Below, piece by piece: positions 1 through 7,600 of a stretch of DNA of 8,742 bases. Under the pieces are notes generated by a model that had not been told where the DNA came from, made no database searches, and saw nothing but the letters and a program-made list of their open reading frames with translations. Source of the stretch: Acidimicrobiaceae bacterium (GTDB lineage: Bacteria > Actinomycetota > Acidimicrobiia > Acidimicrobiales > RAAP-2); contig JAUTXB010000109.1 of NCBI GenBank assembly GCA_030838245.1, positions 1 to 8,742 on the forward strand. The letters are read 5' to 3'. The translations under genes were made by a program, and so were the position numbers. How positions within the stretch are numbered: the stretch's first letter is position 1; each line of letters starts with the position of its first letter.

Positions 1-1512
1 CAAGGAGTGCTCGGTGTCGGCAGATCGAAGGCGAAGGTATTCGACGCGGAGCGGCCGAAGACGACCTTCGCCGATGTGGCGGGGTACGAGGGCGCCAAGC
101 TCGAGATCCGCGAAGTCGTCGACTTCTTGCAGCACCCCGATCGGTACACGAGGGTTGGCGCCATGGCACCGAGGGGCGTCTTGATGATCGGGCCTCCGGG
201 CACCGGTAAGACCCTCCTGGCCCGGGCGGTCGCGGGAGAGGCAGACGTCCCGTTCTTCTCGGTGACCGGCTCGAGCTTCGTGGAGTTGTTCGTCGGTGTC
301 GGAGCGGCTCGCGTCCGTGACCTCTTCCAGGAGGCTCGGAAGCGGGCACCGGCGATCATCTTCGTCGACGAGATCGACGCGATCGGTCAGCGGCGGGGCG
401 GAGCGACGGCCGTCGTGTCGAACGACGAGCGTGAGCAGACTCTGAACCAGCTGCTGGCCGAAATGGACGGTTTCGATCCGGCAGAGGGGGTCGTCGTGAT
501 CGCCGCCACCAACAGGCCCGAGGTGCTCGACCCCGCGTTGCTCCGTCCCGGCCGCTTCGATCGGCAGATCACGATCCCCCTCCCTACCCTGCCAGAACGG
601 GTCGCGATCCTGCGGGTCCACAGCGAGGGCAAGCAACTCGACTCGAGCGTGGATCTGGAAGTGGTGGCGAGGGGGACGCCCGGGTTCTCAGGGGCAGACC
701 TTGCTAACCTCGTCAACGAAGCGGCAATCACTGCAGTGCGGAACAACCGCGAGGTACTCAGCGCCGCGGATTTCGACCAAGCTCGCGACCGCATCATCCT
801 CGGCCGGCGAGAAGGGTCGAACGTGTTGCTTCCCGAGGAAAAGCACGCCGTCGCTGTCCACGAAAGTGGCCATGCGCTCGTCGCCGCCTACTCGGACCGG
901 GCCGACCCGGTGGCGAAAGTGACAATTCTTCCCGCCGGGCAGTCTCTCGGCGTGACCGAACAGCTCCCTCTCGTCGAGCGCCACCTCTACAGCGAGGAAT
1001 ACCTGTACGACACGCTTGCCGTCTACCTCGGGGGCCGCGCCAGCGAGCTCGTGGTCCTTGGCCAAGGGTCCACCGGTGCCGCCAACGACCTAGCCAAGGC
1101 TACGGAGCTTGCTACCAAGATGGTGCGCGAGTTCGGCCTCTCATCGACTATCGGACCCGTGGGCTACCCCGTGGGAGGTTCCGTTTACCTCGGTGGCGAC
1201 AGCTCTGCATTTTCCACCCGACCCTATGCCGAGCAGACCCAGGCATCCATCGACACCGAGGTGTCGCGGTTGCTCCGGCAGGCCGAGGAACGGGCGGTCG
1301 AGGTGCTCAAAGAACATCGCGACGTCCTCGACAAGCTGGTACAGCTGCTCGTGACCAACGAGACGGTTGACGGGTCGCAGGTCTATGCGCTCGCCGGCCG
1401 ACCTGAACCCAGCGGCGGGGGAGGCATGACGGTGGCACCAGACCGGGTTGTCGCGATGGCGGGAAAGGAGGCACACGGGAGCTCGGCAAAACCGGCCGAC
1501 AGCACCGGGTGA
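1..1512 (+). CDS. ftsH: FtsH family ATP-dependent zinc metalloprotease (5' end outside window)
   Basis: Membrane-anchored AAA+ protease that unfolds and degrades membrane and short-lived cytosolic proteins as a hexamer. The frame is open from base 1, and the codons before the GTG at position 7 already read as the FtsH linker, so that GTG is probably internal. The N-terminal membrane segments and periplasmic domain lie outside the window. Numbering from the GTG: the linker '[18 protein letters not shown]' at about 7-26, Walker A GPPGTGKT 62-69, pore loop FVGVGA around 95-100, Walker B IIFVDEID 117-124, second region of homology [19 protein letters not shown] with arginine fingers, zinc motif HESGH 285-289 with catalytic E286, and third zinc ligand D361 in [10 protein letters not shown]. 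All key residues are present, so the enzyme should be active. A Gly-rich and Ser-rich tail of roughly 35 residues follows the protease domain. The next gene starts 125 nt downstream on the same strand. Confidence 0.97.
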   Translation, partial: QGVLGVGRSKAKVFDAERPKTTFADVAGYEGAKLEIREVVDFLQHPDRYTRVGAMAPRGVLMIGPPGTGKTLLARAVAGEADVPFFSVTGSSFVELFVGVGAARVRDLFQEARKRAPAIIFVDEIDAIGQRRGGATAVVSNDEREQTLNQLLAEMDGFDPAEGVVVIAATNRPEVLDPALLRPGRFDRQITIPLPTLPERVAILRVHSEGKQLDSSVDLEVVARGTPGFSGADLANLVNEAAITAVRNNREVLSAADFDQARDRIILGRREGSNVLLPEEKHAVAVHESGHALVAAYSDRADPVAKVTILPAGQSLGVTEQLPLVERHLYSEEYLYDTLAVYLGGRASELVVLGQGSTGAANDLAKATELATKMVREFGLSSTIGPVGYPVGGSVYLGGDSSAFSTRPYAEQTQASIDTEVSRLLRQAEERAVEVLKEHRDVLDKLVQLLVTNETVDGSQVYALAGRPEPSGGGGMTVAPDRVVAMAGKEAHGSSAKPADSTG

Positions 1513-1637
1513 TTTCGTCCCGAAGGACGGCCTCGATTCCTTGACGGACGGTCAGTCGTCGTGGAAAGCAGCCGCCAGCGAAGCTCACGCGGAACTGCCA
1601 GGATGGATCTCGGAGTGATGATAGGTCGGAGAGAACC
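1513..1637. other. Intergenic region between ftsH and aldo/keto reductase
   Basis: Short gap with no credible gene. It holds a small hairpin just after the ftsH stop: CGTCC 1516-1520, loop CGAA, GGACG 1525-1529. No T-run follows, so it is not a convincing intrinsic terminator. Read on the minus strand the loop is TTCG closed by C-G, an unusually stable tetraloop. I see no clear -35/-10 pair for the downstream gene, so co-transcription with ftsH and a separate weak promoter are both possible. Confidence 0.4.
1628..1633 (+). promoter_or_regulatory. Ribosome binding site of the aldo/keto reductase
   Basis: GGAGAG ends 4 nt before the ATG at 1638. The spacing is on the short side, but this is the only purine-rich stretch nearby, and it supports the chosen start. 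Confidence 0.6.
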
Positions 1638-2606
1638 ATGAAATATATCGAGGTCGCAGGTCTGGGTCGGGTGAGCCAGGTGGGGCTGGGGACGTGGCAG
1701 TTCGGCTCGCGGGAGTGGGGCTACGGGAATGCCTACGCGACGGGTACTGCCCGCGACATCGTCCGCCGAGCGCTCGAGCTGGGAGTGACCCTCTTCGACA
1801 CGGCCGAGGCCTACGGATTTGGCAAGAGCGAACGGATCCTGGGCGAAGCTCTGGGAGCAGATCGTTCCGAGGTGATCGTGGCCAGCAAGATCTTTCCGGT
1901 GGCCCCGTTTCCGGTGATCGTGCGGAACCGCGAGCGAGGCAGCGCCCGCCGGCTGCAACTGAGTCGCATTCCGCTCTACCAGGTCCACCAGCCCAATCCG
2001 GTGGTACCCGACTCGGTGATCATGCCGGGGATGCGTACCCTGCTCGAGGAGGGTCGGATCGGTGCGGTCGGCGTCTCGAACTACTCGCTCGAGCGGTGGC
2101 GGAAGGCCGATGCCGCGCTCGGGTCCAGTGTGGTCAGCAACCAGGTCCAATTCTCCCTGGCCGTTCCGGGCCCGCTCAAGGAGATGGTGCCCTTCGCCGA
2201 GCAGGAGGGCCGGATCGTGATGGCCTACAGTCCTCTGGCCCAGGGTCTCCTCAGCGGAAAGTACACCGCGGAAAATAGGCCAGGCGGGGTGCGTCGGACG
2301 AACCCGCTGTTCGGCACAGAGAACCTGCGCCGGGTGGCCCCGTTGCTCGACGTCCTGCGTCAGGTTGCGACAACCCACGACGCTGAGCCGGCGCAGGTGG
2401 CACTGGCCTGGTTGCTCAGTTTCCCCCGTGTCGTCGTCATCCCGGGTGCCTCCTCAGTCGAACAGCTCGAGTTCAATGTGGCCTCGTCAGAGCTCGAGCT
2501 CGATGCCAGCTCCCGGGCAGCCCTCACCGACGCGGCCCGAGCGTTCGTCCCCGTCTCGGGGATGAGCACCCTGATCAGCGAGCTGCGGGCCAAGGTCGGC
2601 GTGTAA
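1638..2606 (+). CDS. Aldo/keto reductase
   Basis: NAD(P)H-dependent oxidoreductase of the aldo/keto reductase superfamily, a soluble TIM barrel that reduces aldehydes or ketones. The physiological substrate cannot be told from sequence. At 322 aa it is full length for the family. Visible features are the first strand VGLGTWQFG (15-23) and a complete catalytic tetrad: D54 and Y59 in LFDTAEAYGFGKSE, K84 in VIVASK, and H117 in LYQVHQPNP. Later barrel motifs are GRIGAVGVSNYS, NQVQFSL and AYSPLAQGLLSGKY. The C-terminal cofactor motif VVVIPGASSVEQLEFN is the region that normally holds the 2'-phosphate of NADPH. The ATG is chosen because GGAGAG precedes it and the first strand follows directly. The gene follows ftsH on the same strand. 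Its last 32 nt overlap the 3' end of the convergent glycosyltransferase-methyltransferase frame. Nothing links it functionally to either neighbour. Confidence 0.95.
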   Translation: MKYIEVAGLGRVSQVGLGTWQFGSREWGYGNAYATGTARDIVRRALELGVTLFDTAEAYGFGKSERILGEALGADRSEVIVASKIFPVAPFPVIVRNRERGSARRLQLSRIPLYQVHQPNPVVPDSVIMPGMRTLLEEGRIGAVGVSNYSLERWRKADAALGSSVVSNQVQFSLAVPGPLKEMVPFAEQEGRIVMAYSPLAQGLLSGKYTAENRPGGVRRTNPLFGTENLRRVAPLLDVLRQVATTHDAEPAQVALAWLLSFPRVVVIPGASSVEQLEFNVASSELELDASSRAALTDAARAFVPVSGMSTLISELRAKVGV

Positions 2607-4635
2607 CTGGCGGCATGTAATCAGGCCTGCCGGCCTGTCGGGCACCACGGGTTGGACGGCGCCCGTGTAAGTGGGCGATCAGACCGGTGTGGGATTCTCC
2701 TTGCTCGCCAGCGTCTTTCCGCCTGAGCACGACGACCAGATTCCACGTGACGATCTCTCGAACTCCCGGCACGAACGTAACCGGCTTTGTCCAGTATGGG
2801 TAGTAACGAGGGAAGGCATCGAGGAGCCGGGCATCAGGGTGATGTCGAGCCCAGTGCAACACCTTCGAAATGCTGAGTTGATAGAGGTTCTCCCCGTAGC
2901 GATTCTTCGGTGGGTATCCCAGGTTCCGTTCGTAGCGCTGCGCCGCCCACTCGCCTCCCAAGTAGTGCCAGGGTGAGGTCTCGTGGCCGCCGAAGGGTGA
3001 GAGCCAGTTGGTGAAGGCCACGAAGATCAGCCCGCCTGGTCGAACGACCCGGACCAGCTCGTCGAGGAACAACCAGGGATCCTTCACGTGTTCGATGACG
3101 TTGGAGGAGAAGCTGACATCGAAGCTGGCGTCAGCCAGAGGAAGCACGCAACCGTCTCCGACGATCCCGAATCCCAGCCGGCGACCGGGCTCGGTCATTT
3201 CATCCCACTCCGGCTCGATGAAGGCGCTGGTCGCCGAGGCCCGACGGAATGCCTCGGCGAAGTAGCCAGAACCTCCTCCCACATCGAGGACCCTCCTGCC
3301 AGCCACCGGTTGGTACCGCTCGATCAGGTCAATCGTGTCGTCGGCCAGCAGGGTGTAGAACGCGTCGGGGTCGTCGAACTGATGGCGGAATCCCTTGAGA
3401 AGGGCGGCCATGCGTCGGAGACCGACCGGCCGACTGACAGGTTGGAGACCGGTTACCCCGGGCGAGGGGCGAACGCCACGCGCCACCGGTGCCGGCGGTT
3501 GACGCATTCGGAGGTGCTCCTTTCGGGGCTTCACGTTTCGGCCCTTCTTACCTGGGCCCGAGGAAGCGAGGGACTCCCTGGCCACTGCCACCCAGGAATC
3601 GACCATCCGGTCCCAGCCGTAATCGTTCGCACGCACCAGCGACTCCTTCCCGAATCGACTGCGGCGCTCGGGGTCGGCCGCAAGGTCGACCCACTCGTTG
3701 GCCAGCGCGGTCGGAAGCAATTCGCCGGGAGCGTCTACCAGCACCCCCGTCTTTCCGTCGACCACGGCGTCACGTACTCCTGGTGCATCGACCACCAACG
3801 TCGGCGTCCCCGCCGCGCCGGCCTCCATGATGACCATCCCCCAGCCCTCATGGTGCGCTCCATGGACCAGGAGCCAGGCCTCACCAAGCATCCGCTCCTT
3901 TTCCGCCTCACTGACCCAGCCCAGCAGTTCGGCTCCGGGGATTCCCGCCGCCTGGCGCCGGAGGGCAGCAAGCTCCGGGCCCGTACCGATCACCAGGAAA
4001 CGACCCCCGGTCACCGGTTGGACCAGGCGCCAGGCGTCCAGGAGCAGGTCGACTCGCTTGTGAGGAACCAACCGGGCGAGGGTCACGAAGAGCGGCTCGG
4101 GTGACTCAGACAGGATTGCGCCTGACGGAAGATCCACCCCCGGTTCGATGACCCGAATGTTCGCGGCATCCACGCCGATCGCTTTCAGCCCGTTCGCGGT
4201 CGACTGCGAAATGGCCACAAAGACTCGGTGTCGGTAGATGGCCGGCACTACATGGCGCTCGACCGCTCGGGCCACACTGGCCACCGGCCGGGGAAACCGC
4301 GCCCCCCACTGGTCAGAGTGGTTGTGGAGCACCAGGCAGACCGAGGGGCGGCGGCGCCACAGTGGAGAGAAGAAGGGAAGCCCGTTCCCGACATCGATGA
4401 CCAGGTCGGCCCGTCTGAGTCGGGTACTGCACAGCAGGGGCGCCCGCAGGTACTGGGCGTAGGTGCCACCCGCGTCGTACACCGGGTACGGATGCTCGCC
4501 GATAGGGCCACCGCACACGAGCTCCACGTCATGGCCCCGGGCGGCCAAACCGATCAGGAGTCGATCGACCAACAGCTCACACCCGCCGGCCTGGGGATGG
4601 ACCGTGTCTCGCCAATTGACCACGACTATGTGCAC
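2575..4635 (-). CDS. GT4 glycosyltransferase fused in frame to a class I SAM-dependent methyltransferase
   Basis: One uninterrupted 686-codon frame with two enzymes. Residues 1 to about 360 form a GT-B fold GT4 glycosyltransferase: N-terminal GGCELLVDRLLIGLAARGH (17-35), phosphate-binding region LARLVPHKRVDLLLDA (186-201), and the nucleotide-sugar EX7E motif with E263 and E271. Residues from about 405 to 640 form a class I methyltransferase: motif I VLDVGGGSGYF (449-459), acidic E474, SSNVIEHV (510-517), RPGG (532-535) and PFGGHE (547-552). From memory this domain resembles M. tuberculosis Rv0224c. No transmembrane segments are seen, so it is cytoplasmic. The GTG at 4635 is chosen because the GT4 first strand (HIVVVNW) begins there and GGGAGG lies 10 nt upstream. 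It begins 5 nt after the AftD-like stop, so the two are almost certainly one operon. A strong internal ribosome site and ATG at 3507 suggest the methyltransferase may also be made alone (310 aa). A 46-residue Arg/Pro-rich tail (641-686) extends past the conserved methyltransferase end and overlaps the reductase gene. The sugar and methyl acceptors are unknown. Confidence 0.88.
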   Translation of the reverse strand: MHIVVVNWRDTVHPQAGGCELLVDRLLIGLAARGHDVELVCGGPIGEHPYPVYDAGGTYAQYLRAPLLCSTRLRRADLVIDVGNGLPFFSPLWRRRPSVCLVLHNHSDQWGARFPRPVASVARAVERHVVPAIYRHRVFVAISQSTANGLKAIGVDAANIRVIEPGVDLPSGAILSESPEPLFVTLARLVPHKRVDLLLDAWRLVQPVTGGRFLVIGTGPELAALRRQAAGIPGAELLGWVSEAEKERMLGEAWLLVHGAHHEGWGMVIMEAGAAGTPTLVVDAPGVRDAVVDGKTGVLVDAPGELLPTALANEWVDLAADPERRSRFGKESLVRANDYGWDRMVDSWVAVARESLASSGPGKKGRNVKPRKEHLRMRQPPAPVARGVRPSPGVTGLQPVSRPVGLRRMAALLKGFRHQFDDPDAFYTLLADDTIDLIERYQPVAGRRVLDVGGGSGYFAEAFRRASATSAFIEPEWDEMTEPGRRLGFGIVGDGCVLPLADASFDVSFSSNVIEHVKDPWLFLDELVRVVRPGGLIFVAFTNWLSPFGGHETSPWHYLGGEWAAQRYERNLGYPPKNRYGENLYQLSISKVLHWARHHPDARLLDAFPRYYPYWTKPVTFVPGVREIVTWNLVVVLRRKDAGEQGESHTGLIAHLHGRRPTRGARQAGRPDYMPPVTRRPWPAAR
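2622..2667. terminator. Possible hairpins between the convergent genes
   Basis: Two inverted repeats lie just past the reductase stop: CAGGCC 2622-2627 with GGCCTG 2632-2637 (4-nt loop), and CACGGG 2646-2651 with CCCGTG 2662-2667 (10-nt loop). Both fall inside the C-terminal tail of the opposing open frame. Neither is followed by a T-run on either strand. They could slow or end transcription of the convergent units, but this is a weak call. Confidence 0.3.
3507..3523 (-). promoter_or_regulatory. Internal ribosome binding site and ATG at the methyltransferase start
   Basis: On the minus strand AAAGGAG (3523-3517) stands 9 nt before an in-frame ATG (3507-3505). This is as good a start signal as any in the window. 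It sits exactly between the end of the GT4 domain and the disordered lead-in of the methyltransferase. Just upstream, at 3550-3548, is a TAA in a different frame. This looks like the boundary of two genes that are now read as one frame. Confidence 0.65.
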
Positions 4636-4640
4636 TGGGC

Positions 4641-7600
4641 TCAGGCCTCCCGCCGTCGGTGCGGATTGGGCAGCAGGCTCAAAACGAGAGCAGCCACGGC
4701 CAACCCACCGAGCGCCTGGGCCGTGTAGCTTCCGCCGCCGATCCACGTGCCGATCCGATAGCCGGGCTCGATGGCAGTGGCGATCCCGGCAAGCACCACG
4801 GCTCCGAGGGCCGACCAGGCCAGGAACGAGAACCGTCGCGGGACAAGCCAGCGAACGCCCACCAGCAACGGTACGGCCATCGCTACCGGCCCGGAGATGG
4901 CGAAGATCGCGGCGGTCAGGACTACCCAGGCCAGCCACAGTCGCCCGTCTCGGAACGAGCCGTCGCCAGGGTCACCGTCCGCCGCCCCCTCGGCCGGGAC
5001 ATCGACGCCCACTTCCGGGTCGTCATCGACGCCACGATCCGCTGAGGAACGGTCCCTCCACCTGCGCCGCGCCGACAGCAACGCCCACACGACCAGTACC
5101 AGGGCCAGCCCCGCACCTACGACGAGGGTCGTCCGGAACGGCCCCTCCGGAGTGAATCGGAGGGTCACGACCTGAGCGGCCGTGGCTGCGGGGAGAAGCC
5201 AACCCTGTTGCCAGCCGTCGAGGCGCACCGGGTGAAGCTGGTGGCCGTTCACGGTGGCCACCCAACCCGAGTTGTAGTTCTGATGGACGTTCAAGATCGC
5301 GCCCTGGCCCCCCGCAACGGTAAGGGTCCGGGACTCGGAGCCCCATCGGTCGACGGTGACGCCACGGGGTGCTGTCGACTGGGGAACGGTGGTTCCGGTG
5401 AGGGAAATGCTGGTGACTTTGAAGCCGCCGGACGCATCGTCGGCAGTGATCGTGTGCGTGCCCGCGGGCAATGTCACGGTCCCTCCGGGCTTACAGACCG
5501 TCATCGGCATGGCCCGTAGCCCGAGGTACTCGCCCATGGTCCCGCTGAGCGACGTCTGGTACGGGCTGCCGTCGATGGTCAACGTGGGGCCCGAGCCGCA
5601 CGCCAGCGCATAGGGCTTGCTCAAGCTGGCCAGCGGCGTGACCGGTTGGCCCGCCTTGGGGAACTCGAGCGCCTCGAGGGCGAGGGAAGAGCGAGGGGTG
5701 GCCTCCCCGGACACCGAGAGCGTGCTCGTCTGGGGCACTGTGAACGTTCTCGACATGTGCGGCTCATCGTCGGCCACCTTGAAGAAGCCGAACTGGTTGG
5801 GCAGGGGGGAGATAAAGAGGTAGGTAGGGGTGATGCCCGTGCCCGACCGAACGTCATTGGGTACCCGCCAGGTTTGAGTGACGGTGACTCCAGGGATGGC
5901 GATGTGGGCGATTCCGGGTCCGACGCTCAATGGGCCACGAGGGCCGCGGAAGTTGACCAGCGTGATCTTCAGGAACCGGGTGTCGCCACGGGGGGTGGGT
6001 ACAGCCTGGGGTCGGGTCGTCGGCGCCAGTGGCGAAGTGAGCTGCCCGCGTCCGGTCGATACCTGCACCCTGGTGATGTACGACGGTCCCGTGCTGGACG
6101 GCGTGACGATGATCTGCTGCAGCGGTACTGGATGATCGAAGCGGATCTCGATCCAGGGGCGCGGATCAAATGGCGCTGCCTCCCACGTCGAACCTCCCGC
6201 ATTGTCCAAGAAGGCGGAAAGGGGTTGATCGGCAGGAGCATTCCGGAACCAAGGCCCGAACGAGGATGCAGAGACGCCGAGGGCACCGCCGAGCTTGCTG
6301 ACCGTTTCGTGCTGGGTTCCCGGGACGACGATCCACTGGTGGGGTTGGACGCCCGTCTGGATCGACGGCTCTCCTGGGGCGAGGAGGTTCGAGAACTCAC
6401 CGTAGAGGCTCGGGAACGCCGTGTTGCGCAGCTGCTGGGTGTCGGCGACAACCGGCGCCGTGCTCTGGAACCTCGGTCCCAGTGGGTCACCGTTCAACGC
6501 CACCGCTTGGTGGTCGAGCTGCCCGGAACCAGCGAGCGGCAGCAACCCTTGCGGGCCGCCGGACAATGAGATGCCGGTGGATGCGGGGTAGGTAGTGACC
6601 ATTGCATCACCCCCGCTCGTCGACGCCACCCGGTAGACCTCCAACGATCGAATCCCATGGGTGAGGCCGAATGGGTCGTAGAGAAACTCGACGCTCGATC
6701 CCGAATTGGGTTGTCGAACCACCGGACCGAAGCGAGCGGTGCGGGAGATCCCGGGCTCATTGGCGAGCACCGTGCGCACCACGGCCGGTGCCGGGCTCAC
6801 GGCCTCCGCCGGGTTCAGATCGTTCTCGACGAGGAGATACCGCACTCCGGCCCGGCTCAGGTACTGGGCCAATCCGGGAACCGGTTGGCCACTGGCCAAC
6901 ACCTGGTCAAGGGCGTCGAGGAATTGGGTATTGCCGATCGAGCCCAACGGCACGACGTTGCGGTTGGCCCACGGGACCGTGGCCAACGGCTGGATTGGCT
7001 GGTCTAAGGGGTTTCCCCAGTTCAGGCGGGCAAATTCGTCCCCAGGGATCACCAACGTGTTGGACATCGCCCCTCGGGCATTGATCCAGTTGGTCGCCTG
7101 GTGCCAATAGGCGGGGATGGCCGTGAAGGAACCTTCCGGGTAGAGCTTGCCGGTGAACATCGGTGCGGCCGTCAGCGCCAGGACCACGGCGGTGACGATG
7201 ACGAATCCGGAAAGCAACGAATTCTTCTCCGACCACCGCAACTTTCTCAGCGCGCCGGAGAACTGCTCTAGCGCGTGGACCAGGCCCAGGACCAACGCCA
7301 GGGCGATGACCGGCTGAAACTTGTACACGTTACGGAAGGCGGCCAACGGTCCGTCGAGCAGGGTATGGGTCGTCGACGCGAACGGCCCACCGAAATGGCC
7401 CCAGTACCCCGCACACACCAGCACGGTGCCGACGATCACGGCCAGCACCAGAAACAGGCGATCGCGCAGATCCCGACGGGCCAAGCCGTACAGTCCGAGG
7501 CCGGCAACCACCGAGCTGGCCACGATCACCACCGGGGAGGTCTCGATCATGAACCCCGCTGGTGTCCAGATTGGGGGGTTGCTGAGTGATACCCACACCC

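Noticed and set aside
1..9. AAGGAG directly followed by GTG at position 7, as if ftsH started there
   Set aside because: There is no spacing between the purine run and the GTG, the frame is open to base 1, and the residues match the FtsH linker that normally follows the membrane segment. It is internal coding sequence.
1541..1546. TTGACG as a possible -35 for the aldo/keto reductase
   Set aside because: The sequence about 17 nt downstream (GAAAGC region) does not resemble a -10 element.
1383..2378. Long open frame on the minus strand antisense to the aldo/keto reductase
   Set aside because: The product is rich in His, Arg and Pro with no recognisable domain, while the plus strand has an intact catalytic tetrad. 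It is a GC-rich shadow frame.
3088..4104. Long plus-strand open frame opposite the GT4-methyltransferase gene
   Set aside because: It is antisense to well-conserved GT4 and SAM motifs and has no family features.
4636..4938. In-frame upstream extension of the GT4 gene to an ATG at 4938
   Set aside because: The extra 101 residues are Arg-rich and unconserved, and lie wholly inside the AftD-like coding sequence. GTG 4635 has a ribosome site and begins the first GT-B strand.
5646..6569. Plus-strand open frame opposite the AftD-like gene
   Set aside because: The Arg/Gly-rich composition is typical of reverse-complement codons, and there is no domain or ribosome site.
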